Positions 8,477 to 16,882 are shown, counted from the first letter of the stretch. The stretch: DNA of 64,000 nucleotides from JARRQJ01 sp037381915 (GCA_037381915.1 JARRQJ010000002.1:1-64000), one strand, 5' to 3'. The notes: a model not told the origin generated them from the letters alone. Translations and numbers: made by a program.

Positions 8477-8512
8477 CTCCCCTCTCCCTCCGGGAGAGAG
8501 ATAGGGTGAGGG
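8477..8512. repeat. CCCTCTCCC / GGGAGAG palindromic repeat
   Basis: CCCCTCTCCCTCCGGGAGAG followed by ATAGGGTGAGGG forms a hairpin with a trailing GGGTGAGGG box. The same design recurs at 8541-8577 and 12757-12793. Two copies lie in tandem in the gcvT-gcvH gap, the main content of the 246-bp stretch 8442-8687. Confidence 0.7.
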
Positions 8513-8540
8513 CCAATTCATAAATATCTTCTGACCGACC

Positions 8541-8577
8541 CACCCTCTCCCCTTGGGAGAGGGCTAGGGGTGAGGGA
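8541..8577. repeat. CCCTCTCCCC / GGGAGAGGG palindromic repeat
   Basis: ACCCTCTCCCCTTGGGAGAG continues as GGCTAGGGGTGAGGG, the second tandem copy between gcvT and gcvH. In the mRNA it would fold into a stable hairpin, which could protect or attenuate the upstream gcvT message. Confidence 0.7.
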
Positions 8578-8687
8578 TCTCTATTCCCGCTGCAAGAGCC
8601 CGAAAATTTTCCATTAAACCACTGGCCGGATAATCGCGGCTAACCGAGGTGCTTGGCGGACGGTGCGTCTTTTCGGCGATATCCCCC

Positions 8688-9779
8688 TCAAATCCCCACG
8701 CATGCCTTACCATTGCGCACGAAGGGCGGTTTCACCACCTTGACCTCCACCGCCTTGCCGCGCATCTCCACCTGGCAGCTGGCGCCGGGGTCGCCGTGCA
8801 CCCGCGCCAGGGCGATGGCCCGCCCCAGGGTCGGCGAAAAACTGCCGCTGGTGATCTCGCCGATTACTTCGCCCGCGCGCATGACCTTCTGGTGATTACG
8901 CAGCACGCCCCGCTCCGTCATCACCAGGCCGATGAAGCGCGCCACATCCGAACTGGTACGCTGCGCATCGAGCACCGCGCGGCCGATGAAGTCTCGCGAT
9001 GGCGGCTCCCACCCCACCGTCCAAGCCAAGCCGGATTCCAACGGCGTGGTGGTCTCGTCCATGTCGGCGCCGTAGAGATTCATGCCCGCTTCCAGGCGCA
9101 GGGTGTCACGCGCGCCCAGACCGGCGGGTTTGACGCCGGCCACTGCCAGCCTTTGCCACACCTCGGCCGCCAGGGCGGCGGGCACCATCAGCTCGTAGCC
9201 GTCCTCGCCGGTGTAGCCGGTGCGGGCGATGAACATCTCGCCCACCACGGCGAAGGTGAACGGCGCGGCGAGCGCCGCCGCCGTTTCCGCAATATCGGGC
9301 AAAGCGGCATGCACCGCGTCGCGGGCATTCGGTCCCTGCACCGCGATCATGGCGAGGTCACGGCGCTCCCCCACGGCCACGGCGTAAGGCGCGGCGTGGG
9401 TTTCTATCCAGGCCAGGTCCTTGTCGCGGGTGGCGGCATTGACCACCAGGCGAAACCAGTCGTCCGCCACGAAATAGATGATCAGATCGTCGATGACGCC
9501 GCCGCGTTCATTGAGCATGCAGGTATACAGCGCCTTGCCGGGCCGCTTCAACTTATCCACGTTATTGGCGGCCAGATGACGCAGGAATTCCCGGGTGCGC
9601 CCGCCCTTGAGATCGACGATCGTCATATGGGAGACATCGAACATGCCGGCGGCGCGGCGGACCAGATGATGCTCGTCGAGTTGCGAGCCGTAGTGCAAGG
9701 GCATGTCCCAACCGCCGAAGTCCACCATCTTGGCGCCGGCGCTGACATGGGTGTCATAGAGCGCGGTCCGCTTACCCAT
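8688..9779 (-). CDS. gcvT: Aminomethyltransferase (glycine cleavage T protein)
   Basis: This 363-residue protein starts MGKRTALYDTHVSAGAKMVD and contains 'DFGGWDMPLHYGSQLDEHH' and 'GMFDVSHM', then 'ARTGYTGEDGYELMVP' and 'GLGARDTLRLEAGMNLYG', all hallmarks of the folate-binding T protein. It releases ammonia and transfers the methylene group to tetrahydrofolate. GGAGGG precedes the ATG. It is the first gene behind the glycine riboswitch at 9913-10063. The downstream gap to gcvH holds two palindromic repeats. Confidence 0.97.
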   Translation of the reverse strand: MGKRTALYDTHVSAGAKMVDFGGWDMPLHYGSQLDEHHLVRRAAGMFDVSHMTIVDLKGGRTREFLRHLAANNVDKLKRPGKALYTCMLNERGGVIDDLIIYFVADDWFRLVVNAATRDKDLAWIETHAAPYAVAVGERRDLAMIAVQGPNARDAVHAALPDIAETAAALAAPFTFAVVGEMFIARTGYTGEDGYELMVPAALAAEVWQRLAVAGVKPAGLGARDTLRLEAGMNLYGADMDETTTPLESGLAWTVGWEPPSRDFIGRAVLDAQRTSSDVARFIGLVMTERGVLRNHQKVMRAGEVIGEITSGSFSPTLGRAIALARVHGDPGASCQVEMRGKAVEVKVVKPPFVRNGKACVGI

Positions 9780-9875
9780 GCTCGCACCCTCCGAACCCCG
9801 TCACGGCGGTAAAACGACTCGAGAGCATCTTCACTCGATGGGGAATATGTGCCATGGGCTCCTCCGCGTATGCAA

Positions 9876-9913
9876 ACAAAAAAGGGCAATGCCGCGCCAT
9901 CACGGCATTGCCC
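9876..9913 (-). terminator. Intrinsic terminator of the glycine riboswitch
   Basis: On the minus strand GGGCAATGCCG pairs with CGGCATTGCCC around an eight-base loop, followed by TTTTTTGT. It lies immediately after the second aptamer and about 95 bases before gcvT, so it is the likely expression platform: glycine binding would decide between termination and readthrough. Confidence 0.92.
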
Positions 9914-10063
9914 CTCTGTCCGGCTACCTGAGAGCTTTTAGCACCTTCGGTGGACCGCATGGCGGTCTCTCTCCAGAGTCAACATCCTGCTGCGGTCCTT
10001 TTGCCTGAGCGATTCCGGGCTGGTTGCGCCTTCGGCGCCTCGCAAGGGGCGAGGTCTCTCCCG
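9913..10063 (-). ncRNA. Tandem glycine riboswitch
   Basis: Two aptamers are readable on the minus strand. The first (10063 to about 9986) has GGGAGAGACC, the CGCCGAAGG core and CAGGCAAAAGGACCG. The second (about 9975-9913) has GGAGAGAGACCG, ACCGAAGGTG, CTCTCAGGTA and CGGACAGAGGGG. These are the conserved boxes of glycine riboswitches, and the context upstream of gcvT is the canonical one. The intrinsic terminator following it suggests transcriptional control, with glycine expected to turn the operon on. Confidence 0.95.
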
Positions 10064-10087
10064 CAGAAGATCGAGTCGAATGCCCAC

Positions 10088-10116
10088 ACTATACCGGTGC
10101 GGCTCCGGGAAACCAA
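10088..10116 (-). promoter_or_regulatory. Probable sigma-70 promoter for the glycine riboswitch/gcv operon
   Basis: On the minus strand TTGGTT (10116-10111) and TATAGT (10093-10088) are separated by exactly 17 bases. A start near 10081 would place the riboswitch about 18 bases into the transcript. This is a match by eye to the -35/-10 consensus. Confidence 0.6.
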
Positions 10117-10189
10117 GCGCCGTCATCTTTATGTTGTTCAATACCACTTGCTGCGCAGGGAAACGGCGCCCGCAAATGTTGCGCCCGCG

Positions 10190-11419
10190 TCACCCGCGCT
10201 TCAACAGCTTGCCGATGGTAAGCCCCTGTACGATTATGGAAAAGGCCACCACTGCATAGGTGATGGGCACGATAAAATTCCGCTCATGACCGGCGGGGAG
10301 GGACAGGGCCAGGGCCACCGATACCCCGCCGCGCAATCCACCCCAGGTCAGGATGGTCACCGCATTGGAACTGAACTCCTGGATGCGCCGCAACACCCCC
10401 AGCGGCAGACCGACGCTGACGAAGCGGGCCAGCAATACGATGGGAATCGCGATGAGGCTGGCGATGAGATGCGCCCCGGTATAGACCACCACCAAGACCT
10501 CCAGTCCGATCAACACGAACAACACCGCGTTGAGGACTTCGTCCACCAACTCCCAGAAGACGTCGAGGTGGTGACGGGTGGTATCCGTCATGGCGAGATT
10601 GCGGCCGTGATTGCCGATAATCAGGCCCGCCACCACCATGGCGATGGGCGCCGAAACATGCATGACCTCGGCGAGGTCGTAACCGCCGGTGACCAGGGCC
10701 AGGGTGATCATGATCGCCACGGGATAATGATCCACGTCACGCAACAACCAGAAGGCGAAGCCGCCGGCGACCAGCCCGAAGATCACCCCGCCTACGGCCT
10801 CCTTGGCGAACAGGCTCGCCACCTGTCCGACGGTAACGTGTTCGCCGCCGGTAGCGAGACCGAGCAGAACCAAAAACAACACCACCGCGACACCGTCGTT
10901 GAACAGGGATTCGCCGGCGATCTGCATCTCCAGGCTGACGGGGGCGTTGATCTTCTTAAGGATGGACAGGACCGCTATGGGATCGGTGGGGGAGATCAAG
11001 GCGCCGAACAGCAGGCTATAGAGCAATGACAGATTGATACCCACCATGCCCAGCAGCCACCACGTCAAGAAACCGATCAGCAAGGTGGACAGGATCACGC
11101 CCACCGTCGCCAACAGCATCACCGTCCAGCGGTGCCGCGCCAACTCGTGGAGATTGATGTGCAATGCGCCGGCGAACAGCAGGAACCCCAGCATGCCGTG
11201 CAATACCGCCTGATTGAAATGAAGGCTGGCCAGCAGGCGCGCGGCCTGACCCTCCACGCCAAAACCCAGGGCGCCCATGGCTTCCAGGGAAAAGGACAGG
11301 CCCAGGGCCATGATGATCAAACCCACGCTGGGCGGCAAACCGATAAAACGGTGATTGACGTAGGTGAACAGCGTTGCCAGGACCAGCAAGATCGAGATGG
11401 TGTGAATCAGGCTGATCAC
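10190..11419 (-). CDS. Cation:proton antiporter (CPA1/NhaP type)
   Basis: This 409-residue inner-membrane protein has about 12 hydrophobic segments and the CPA1 motifs 'GALISPTDPIAVLSILKK' and 'GESLFNDGVAVVLFLVLLG', where the Asn-Asp pair binds the cation. 'WGGLRGGVSVALALSLP' near the C-terminus is also typical of NhaP-like exchangers. It exchanges Na+ or another cation for protons. Translation starts at GTG after GGAAA. It follows the ubi genes on the same strand with a gap of about 90 bases; linkage is probably incidental. Confidence 0.92.
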   Translation of the reverse strand: MISLIHTISILLVLATLFTYVNHRFIGLPPSVGLIIMALGLSFSLEAMGALGFGVEGQAARLLASLHFNQAVLHGMLGFLLFAGALHINLHELARHRWTVMLLATVGVILSTLLIGFLTWWLLGMVGINLSLLYSLLFGALISPTDPIAVLSILKKINAPVSLEMQIAGESLFNDGVAVVLFLVLLGLATGGEHVTVGQVASLFAKEAVGGVIFGLVAGGFAFWLLRDVDHYPVAIMITLALVTGGYDLAEVMHVSAPIAMVVAGLIIGNHGRNLAMTDTTRHHLDVFWELVDEVLNAVLFVLIGLEVLVVVYTGAHLIASLIAIPIVLLARFVSVGLPLGVLRRIQEFSSNAVTILTWGGLRGGVSVALALSLPAGHERNFIVPITYAVVAFSIIVQGLTIGKLLKRG

Positions 11420-11511
11420 ATCGTTTCCAGGATACGAAGTTGATAGACGGCAACGATCGGGGCACGGGCTTGCATGAACCCGGACGCTGCAAGCAGCGAC
11501 AATTGTTTAGA

Positions 11512-12744
11512 CTATACGGTGGAGAATTGTTCTTGAGTCGACGGCCGCGCCAGCGCGGGCAGGTCACCGCTGCGGCCCATGGCATGGCTCATGATTATCT
11601 GTTTCACCGGCGGCAGGGCGTCGGTGAGTTTCAATCCCGCGTTGCGCACCCAGCGCAGCGGCTCCCGGCTTGACCCGAACAGGCGCTTGAAACCGTCCAT
11701 GGTGGCCATCATCAGCAGATTGTCCCCCTTGCGCCACCGCTCATAGCGGCGCAAGACCTTCAAGGAAGCGAGATCCTCGTCCCGCGCCCGCGCGTTCAGG
11801 ATGACCTCCGCCAGGCTCGCGGCGTCCAGGATGCCGAGATTGACGCCTTGGCCGGCCAGCGGGTGCACGGTATGGGCGGCGTCGCCGATGAGGGCCAGGC
11901 CCGGCCGCACATAGCTGTCCACGTATTGCAGGCGCAGCGGAAAGGCCGCCCGCTCCCCGCAGGCATCGATGCGTCCCAGGGTGGCGGAAAACGCGAGTTC
12001 CAATTGCTCGCAAAAAGCGTCTTCGTCCGCGGCGAGCAACTGCCGCGCCTGTTGCGGCGTGGTGGACCACACGATGGAACTGCGCCCGTCATGCAAAGGC
12101 AGAAAGGCCAGGGGCCCGGTGGGCAGGAACCGTTGCCAGGCGGTCTCGCGGTGACTGCGCTCCGTGGCCACCGTCGTCACCACGGCCTGTTGATCATAGG
12201 ACCAGCCCCGCGCTTGAATGCGGGCAAAGTGCCGCACCCGTGACTGGGCGCCGTCCGCGCCCACCAGCAGCCGCGCGCGCAGCTCGCGGCCGTCCTCCAG
12301 TCGACACCGGGTCATGCCGCCGTCGCGCTGCAATGCCGACACCGCGGCGGGACATATCAGTTCGACGCCGCCGCTTGCCGCGAGCACGTCCCACAAGGCG
12401 CGCTGCACCACGGCGTTCTCGATGATATGGCCCAGGGCGTCTTCCCCTGCTTCCGCGGCGTCGAAATGGATCGCCCCCGCGCCGCCGGCGTCCCACACGT
12501 GCATCTCGCGAAACGGGCTGACGCGCCGCGCCGCCATGCCGTCCCAGGCATCCAGCGCGGTGAATATCTGTTGCGAGGCGCGGGTGATGGCGGAGACGCG
12601 CAGCTCCACGGGATCGTCGCTATGAATATCCGCGGGGGGATTGGCCTCGATCAAACCGATCTTGAGGCCGCTGTCTTTGAGCACGCAGGCCAGGGTCACG
12701 CCCACCATGCCGCCGCCGACGATGAGTACGTCAAATCTATCCAC
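11512..12744 (-). CDS. ubiI: UbiH/UbiF/VisC-family FAD-dependent hydroxylase, probably UbiI
   Basis: The 410-residue flavoprotein hydroxylase has the dinucleotide fold 'DVLIVGGGMVGVTLA' at residues 4-18, 'VGADGAQSRVR' in the middle and the FAD ribityl motif 'GDAAHTVHPLAGQGVNLG'. By position downstream of ubiH and pepP it corresponds to ubiI (visC), the C5 hydroxylase of aerobic ubiquinone synthesis, although UbiF-like activity cannot be excluded from sequence. Its start overlaps the ubiH stop by eight bases, and that overlap lies next to a palindromic repeat. Confidence 0.88.
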   Translation of the reverse strand: MDRFDVLIVGGGMVGVTLACVLKDSGLKIGLIEANPPADIHSDDPVELRVSAITRASQQIFTALDAWDGMAARRVSPFREMHVWDAGGAGAIHFDAAEAGEDALGHIIENAVVQRALWDVLAASGGVELICPAAVSALQRDGGMTRCRLEDGRELRARLLVGADGAQSRVRHFARIQARGWSYDQQAVVTTVATERSHRETAWQRFLPTGPLAFLPLHDGRSSIVWSTTPQQARQLLAADEDAFCEQLELAFSATLGRIDACGERAAFPLRLQYVDSYVRPGLALIGDAAHTVHPLAGQGVNLGILDAASLAEVILNARARDEDLASLKVLRRYERWRKGDNLLMMATMDGFKRLFGSSREPLRWVRNAGLKLTDALPPVKQIIMSHAMGRSGDLPALARPSTQEQFSTV

Positions 12745-14053
12745 GCTTTACTTGCTCCCCCTCTCCCTTGGGGAGAGGGTTGGGGTGAGGGGGATTGGCT
12801 GCGGCAAAAATTCCTGACGAGCGAACCAAAGGCAGGCCACGCGCCAACCGCGGCAGCCTGCCCGCCAATCCCATCGTGTGGCGGGTCAGGACATGCTTCA
12901 GGGGCGGCATCATATCCACCGCCAGCAGCCCGGCGTTGCGCAGCAATCGCAACGGCGTTAAAGGATTGGCAAACACCCGGGCCAGGCCGTCGGTGAAGGC
13001 GATCATCTTGGAGTGATCACGCCGCCTCCAGCGGGCATAGGACTGCAACACCTGCATGTCGCCGATATCGCGGCCGGCCGCGGCCGCGTCGTACAACACT
13101 TCGGCGAGCACCGCCACGTCGCGCAAACCCAGATTGAAACCCTGGCCCGCCACCGGGTGCAAAGTGTGCGCGGCATTGCCGATCAGCGCCAGACGCGGGC
13201 GCACGTGTTCCTTGGCGCGCACCAGCATCAAGGGATAGGCACGGCGCGCGCCCACTCGCTGGAATGTCCCCAAGCGCCCGCCGAAGCGCCGTTGCAATGC
13301 ATTGAGAAACGCGACGTCGTCCATGGCCGTCACGTCCTCCGCCAGTTCACTGCGCACGGTCCATACCACCGAACAACGCTTTTCGCTCATAGGCAACAGG
13401 GCCAGGGGTCCGCTGTCGGTAAACCGTTCGAAGGCGCGATTGTGATGAGGGTGCTCCGGCGTGACATTGGTGATTACCGCGGTCTGACCGTAATCCCAAT
13501 GGACGGTTCCGATTCCCAGCCATTCCCGCACCTGAGACTTGGCGCCGTCCGCCGCCACCACCAGGCTGGCGGTCAAACGCCGCGCTGCCGCAGCGTCGCC
13601 GTCGATCTCCACTTCCGCGTGGCACCCGCCGATCACCACATTGGTTACGGTGGCGGGACAAATTACCTCGACGTTGGACAGCTGCTGCAGGCGCTCCGCC
13701 AGCACCGCCCCCATGGCGCGGCTCACCGCCACGTAACCCAGGGCTTCCACGCCCTCGTCACGGCAATCCAGGCGGGTAAATCCGAAATGACCGCGATCGG
13801 ATATATGAATGGAATGAATGGGCGTGGCCTCCCCGCGCAGGACATCCCACAGGTCCATGGCGGCGAAGATGCGGTGGGTCCCGTAGGCCAAGGCAATGGC
13901 GCGGTCGTCGTAACTGGGCTGGCTGGCGGAGCGGAACGGCACCGCTTCCAGCAAAGCGATCCGCAGGGCGCTGCCGCCCAGGGCGATGGCCAGACTCGCG
14001 CCCACCATGCCGCCGCCCACGATTACCAGGTCATAATGATCGGTGTCAGCCAT
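12737..14053 (-). CDS. ubiH: 2-octaprenyl-6-methoxyphenyl hydroxylase UbiH, with repeat-derived tail
   Basis: This 438-residue FAD hydroxylase has 'DLVIVGGGMVGASLAIALGG', 'VAADGAKSQVREWLG' and 'GNAAHTLHPVAGQGFNLGLRD', all diagnostic of the UbiH family, which hydroxylates the ubiquinone ring. Gene order pepP-ubiH-ubiI supports UbiH. The C-terminus is odd: after about residue 417 it reads PPHPNPLPKGEGE, which is exactly the translation of the CCCTCTCCC-type palindrome at 12757-12793. The repeat has evidently been read into the coding region, extending the tail and creating the eight-base overlap with ubiI. Confidence 0.93.
   Translation of the reverse strand: MADTDHYDLVIVGGGMVGASLAIALGGSALRIALLEAVPFRSASQPSYDDRAIALAYGTHRIFAAMDLWDVLRGEATPIHSIHISDRGHFGFTRLDCRDEGVEALGYVAVSRAMGAVLAERLQQLSNVEVICPATVTNVVIGGCHAEVEIDGDAAAARRLTASLVVAADGAKSQVREWLGIGTVHWDYGQTAVITNVTPEHPHHNRAFERFTDSGPLALLPMSEKRCSVVWTVRSELAEDVTAMDDVAFLNALQRRFGGRLGTFQRVGARRAYPLMLVRAKEHVRPRLALIGNAAHTLHPVAGQGFNLGLRDVAVLAEVLYDAAAAGRDIGDMQVLQSYARWRRRDHSKMIAFTDGLARVFANPLTPLRLLRNAGLLAVDMMPPLKHVLTRHTMGLAGRLPRLARGLPLVRSSGIFAAANPPHPNPLPKGEGEQVKRG
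12757..12793. repeat. CCCTCTCCC / GGGAGAGGG palindromic repeat inside the ubiH 3' end
   Basis: CCCCTCTCCCTTGGGGAGAG continues as GGTTGGGGTGAGGGG, the same family as 8477-8512 and 8541-8577. On the coding strand it is translated in frame as the last part of UbiH (PHPNPLPKGEGE), a tail sequence that is known from many unrelated bacterial proteins carrying this repeat. Confidence 0.8.
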
Positions 14054-15392
14054 ACCTGCTCCGTCGCGGCGCGCGCGGGGCAGCAGACCCCGCCATCAAC
14101 GCTTCGATCTCTTCCACGTCCTTGGGGACGTCGCGGCTCAGCACCTCGCAGCCGTTCTTGGTCACCAACACATCGTCCTCGATGCGGATGCCGATGTTCC
14201 ACCATTTCTTCGCCACGCCCTTGGAGCCGGCGGGTATATACAGACCCGGTTCCACGGTCAGCACCATCCCCGGTTCCAGCAGCCGCCATTGCGCCCCGAT
14301 TTTGTAATCGCCGACGTCATGCACGTCCATCCCCAGCCAATGGCCGGTGCGGTGCATGTAAAAGCGTCTGTAGGCCTCCTTGCGGACAAGTTCCTTGACC
14401 TTGCCCTTGAGGATACCCAGCTTCACCAGGCCTGCGGTCAGGGCGCGCACTGCGGCGTCATGAGGCTCGTTCCAGTGATTGCCGGGACGGACCTGTTGTA
14501 TGGCCGCGTGCTGCGCCGCCAGCACCACCTCGTAGACCGCGCGCTGCGCCGGGGTGAAGCGGCCGTTGACGGGAAAGGTGCGGGTGATGTCCGAGGCATA
14601 ACCGTGCAACTCGGCGCCGGCGTCGATCAACAGCAAATCGCCGTCGGCGAGCTTGGCGTCATTCTCGGTGTAATGCAGGATGCAGCCGTTGGCGCCGCCC
14701 CCCACGATGGGGTTATAAGCCGTCCAGGCGTTGCCGCGCCGAAATTCGTGCAGCAGTTCCGCTTCGACCTCGTATTCCCCCATCCCCGGGCGAGTGACGC
14801 GCATGGCGCGCCGGTGGGCGGCGGCGGCGATCTGCGCGGCGCGGCGCATGACCTTGACCTCGGTGGGACTCTTAAACAAGCGCATATCGTGCAGCACGTG
14901 CTCCAAGGCCACGAACTCCATCGGCGCACTGCTGCCGCCACGGGCCCGGGCGCGGATGCGGTTCACCCAGCCCATGAGCCGTTGATCGAATTCGGGGCTG
15001 TAACCCATGCTGTAATAGACCCGTTCCTTGTTCTCGATGAGCCCCGGCAGGATGTCGTCGATATCCGTGATGGGGAAGGCGTCATCTGCCCCGTGGTGTT
15101 CGCGGACGCCTTCCGGCCCGGCGCGACGGCCGGCCCACACCTCCATCAAGGGATCGCGCTCGCGGCAAAACAGAATGTATTCGCCGTATTCCCGTTCCGG
15201 CACCAGCACCGCCACGGCCTCCGGTTCGGTAAACCCGGTGAGATAATAAAAATCGCTGTCCTGGCGGAACGGATATTCCGCATCGCGGTTGCGATAGTGT
15301 ATCGCCGCCGCCGGAAGGATGGCGATGGCGTTGGCGTCCATGGTGTGCATCAGTTGCCGCCGGCGCTTGGCGAATTCCTTCTTATCCAACAC
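14046..15392 (-). CDS. pepP: Xaa-Pro aminopeptidase PepP
   Basis: The 448-residue protein has the aminopeptidase P N-terminal domain and a creatinase-fold metallopeptidase domain. The dimetal ligands are visible in 'LLIDAGAELHGYASDITRTFP' (two Asp), 'HRTGHWLGMDVHDVG' (His), 'LEPGMVLTVEPGLY' (Glu) and 'GIRIEDDVLVT' (Glu). It removes N-terminal residues that precede proline. It overlaps ubiH by eight bases and follows ygfB by 17 bases, the conserved gammaproteobacterial order. Confidence 0.96.
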   Translation of the reverse strand: MLDKKEFAKRRRQLMHTMDANAIAILPAAAIHYRNRDAEYPFRQDSDFYYLTGFTEPEAVAVLVPEREYGEYILFCRERDPLMEVWAGRRAGPEGVREHHGADDAFPITDIDDILPGLIENKERVYYSMGYSPEFDQRLMGWVNRIRARARGGSSAPMEFVALEHVLHDMRLFKSPTEVKVMRRAAQIAAAAHRRAMRVTRPGMGEYEVEAELLHEFRRGNAWTAYNPIVGGGANGCILHYTENDAKLADGDLLLIDAGAELHGYASDITRTFPVNGRFTPAQRAVYEVVLAAQHAAIQQVRPGNHWNEPHDAAVRALTAGLVKLGILKGKVKELVRKEAYRRFYMHRTGHWLGMDVHDVGDYKIGAQWRLLEPGMVLTVEPGLYIPAGSKGVAKKWWNIGIRIEDDVLVTKNGCEVLSRDVPKDVEEIEALMAGSAAPRAPRRSRYG

Positions 15393-15409
15393 GCTTCACC
15401 CTTCCTTAA

Positions 15410-16012
15410 TCAATGCACCACTTCTCCGTCAGGGCGCGCCTCGCGCAGCGGGCGCAATTCTTCATATACCAGCAACACCGCCATCCTGACATACTCCACG
15501 ATCTCGGCAAAAGCCGTTTCGTCCTCATTGCCTTCGGCGGCCTCGCCATGCCCCAAGCGGGAAATCTCCGCCAGATCCCCTATCACCTCGTAAGTGTCGC
15601 CCGGGAGTTTGGACTGATCCTGCAACCCTCCCAGGGCCAATCCCAGCAAAAACCCCTGGCACCACCGGGACAAGGCTTCCACCCGCCGCCTCAGGGGCTC
15701 CTCGTCATCGGGCAGTAAGGGCGAGAATCCGTATTCGGGGTCGTTCAAGCGGTCGGCAGTCTCTTTATATAGAGCCGACAGCAGGGCATGGCCCTCCCCC
15801 CCGACACCCTGCGCCGGCGGGGCCGCTGCATCGAGAAGATCCAGGTTCCCTGCAAGCACCTGCTGCGCCCATGCCGCCGCGTTCAAGGCATCCGTAGCAC
15901 ATAACAGGCCACATAGACTGCCATGGCATTCGGCGGGATCCAGGCTGAGCCCGAGGCGGTGGAAATACCCCTCGATGCTTTCAAAATCAATCAGATGTTC
16001 AGTGCTAGTCAT
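15410..16012 (-). CDS. ygfB: YgfB/YecA-type UPF0149 family protein
   Basis: The 200-residue protein is acidic and helical with the UPF0149 hallmarks 'ECHGSLCGLLCA' near residue 29 and 'RWCQGFLLGLALGG' near residue 116. In E. coli and Pseudomonas, YgfB lies just upstream of pepP; a regulatory role in beta-lactam resistance has been reported for the Pseudomonas protein. The molecular mechanism in this organism is unknown. It is the first gene of the ygfB-pepP-ubiH-ubiI unit, transcribed away from the zapB-like gene. Confidence 0.92.
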   Translation of the reverse strand: MTSTEHLIDFESIEGYFHRLGLSLDPAECHGSLCGLLCATDALNAAAWAQQVLAGNLDLLDAAAPPAQGVGGEGHALLSALYKETADRLNDPEYGFSPLLPDDEEPLRRRVEALSRWCQGFLLGLALGGLQDQSKLPGDTYEVIGDLAEISRLGHGEAAEGNEDETAFAEIVEYVRMAVLLVYEELRPLREARPDGEVVH

Positions 16013-16340
16013 GTGGGGCCATCATGGTCCAGTAGATAGAGCAGACACCAGACGCCGATTCTCATTGCCGGCATCTCGAAAACATTGGTCTATGCTATCA
16101 TGAGCGTGTATTCGCACCTATTGCATGCGCAACTTGCCATGAACGGCAAATGCAAAGGGGACCGTGTGACCTGCTGGCAAGCAGGGAAACATGAGGCCGG
16201 TTGGTGAGAATGGCGATAGCGATAACAAAGCTTAGGGTGCCGGAACATTTCTTGCGATAGCGCATCTGACTGCTCCGGTCGAGTCGGAGGCCGTCTAACA
16301 TTTGACCCGTTGCCCGTGGTCCTTCTATATTGGTGAACCT
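16013..16340. other. Divergent intergenic region with hairpins, no gene recognised
   Basis: This 328-bp gap lies between ygfB (minus) and the zapB-like gene (plus) and should contain both promoters. It holds several hairpin-forming stretches: TTGCC/GGCAA at 16134-16149, extended by flanking GCAT/ATGC, and CCTGCT/AGCAGG at about 16171-16186. No open frame with a ribosome-binding site and no RNA family I recognise is present. A TATGCT or GCTATCAT hexamer near 16092 is a possible -10 element. Confidence 0.4.
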
Positions 16341-16574
16341 ATGAATACCGAGAAGACAATCCGCATCAGTGACCCGGAACTTAAAGGGCTGGAACACCGC
16401 ATCGACGAACTCATCCATACCTGTCAGCGTCTCAAACAAGAGAATCGCCTGCTGCGCCAGCAGCAATCGCTTCTGATGACCGAGCGGGCCAAACTGAAAC
16501 AGAAAAACGATATGGCGCGCACCCAGACGGAAAACATGCTGGTGCGTCTCAAGGCACTGGAAATCGAAGCATGA
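16341..16574 (+). CDS. TIGR02449-type small coiled-coil protein (ZapB-like)
   Basis: This 77-residue protein is almost entirely one coiled coil (about residues 10-75, rich in Leu, Glu, Lys and Gln). Small coiled-coil proteins of this kind sit directly upstream of zapA in many gammaproteobacteria and are thought to act in cell division like ZapB. The ATG at 16341 follows GGTGAA; the open frame continues upstream to 16302 without coding character. Its stop overlaps the zapA start by four bases (ATGA), so translation is probably coupled. Confidence 0.85.
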   Translation: MNTEKTIRISDPELKGLEHRIDELIHTCQRLKQENRLLRQQQSLLMTERAKLKQKNDMARTQTENMLVRLKALEIEA

Positions 16575-16882
16575 GCGATGCCGGCACCGTTATCATCCAC
16601 CTGCTGGATAAGGAATACCGGGTATCCTGCCCGGCCGAGGAACAGGAGGCGTTGATGGTCTCGGCCAGCTATCTTGGTAAAAAAATGAAGGAAATCCGCG
16701 ATAGCGGCAAGGTCATCGGCACCGACCGCGTCGCCGTGATGGCGGCCCTCAATATCACCCACGAATTGCTCAAGACGCGCTCCGAGAACACATCGCAAAA
16801 CGATGCGCTGGGCACCCGCGTTCGCTCCCTGCAAAACAAGATCGACGCCGCGCTGCACGACTCCAAACAGATGGATCTTTGA
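16571..16882 (+). CDS. zapA: Cell division protein ZapA
   Basis: The 103-residue protein has the ZapA globular head ('IHLLDKEYRVSCPAEEQEAL', 'LGKKMKEIRDSGKVIGTDRVAVMAALNI') and a C-terminal coiled coil. ZapA binds and cross-links FtsZ filaments at the division ring. It overlaps the upstream coiled-coil gene by ATGA and is followed by 6S RNA and fau, the conserved zapA-ssrS-fau arrangement. A perfect hairpin ATGGATC-TTT-GATCCAT overlaps its stop codon and may mark transcript end or processing. Confidence 0.95.
   Translation: MSDAGTVIIHLLDKEYRVSCPAEEQEALMVSASYLGKKMKEIRDSGKVIGTDRVAVMAALNITHELLKTRSENTSQNDALGTRVRSLQNKIDAALHDSKQMDL

Noticed and set aside
6750..8504. 584-codon open frame on the plus strand opposite gcvPA and gcvH
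   Set aside because: Antisense shadow of two well-identified genes; its translation spans the repeat region and has no domain.
16100..16250. Cyclic-di-GMP (GEMM) or other known riboswitch between ygfB and the zapB-like gene
   Set aside because: A GCAAAG-like string and hairpins are present, but the order and spacing of the conserved GEMM blocks do not match.
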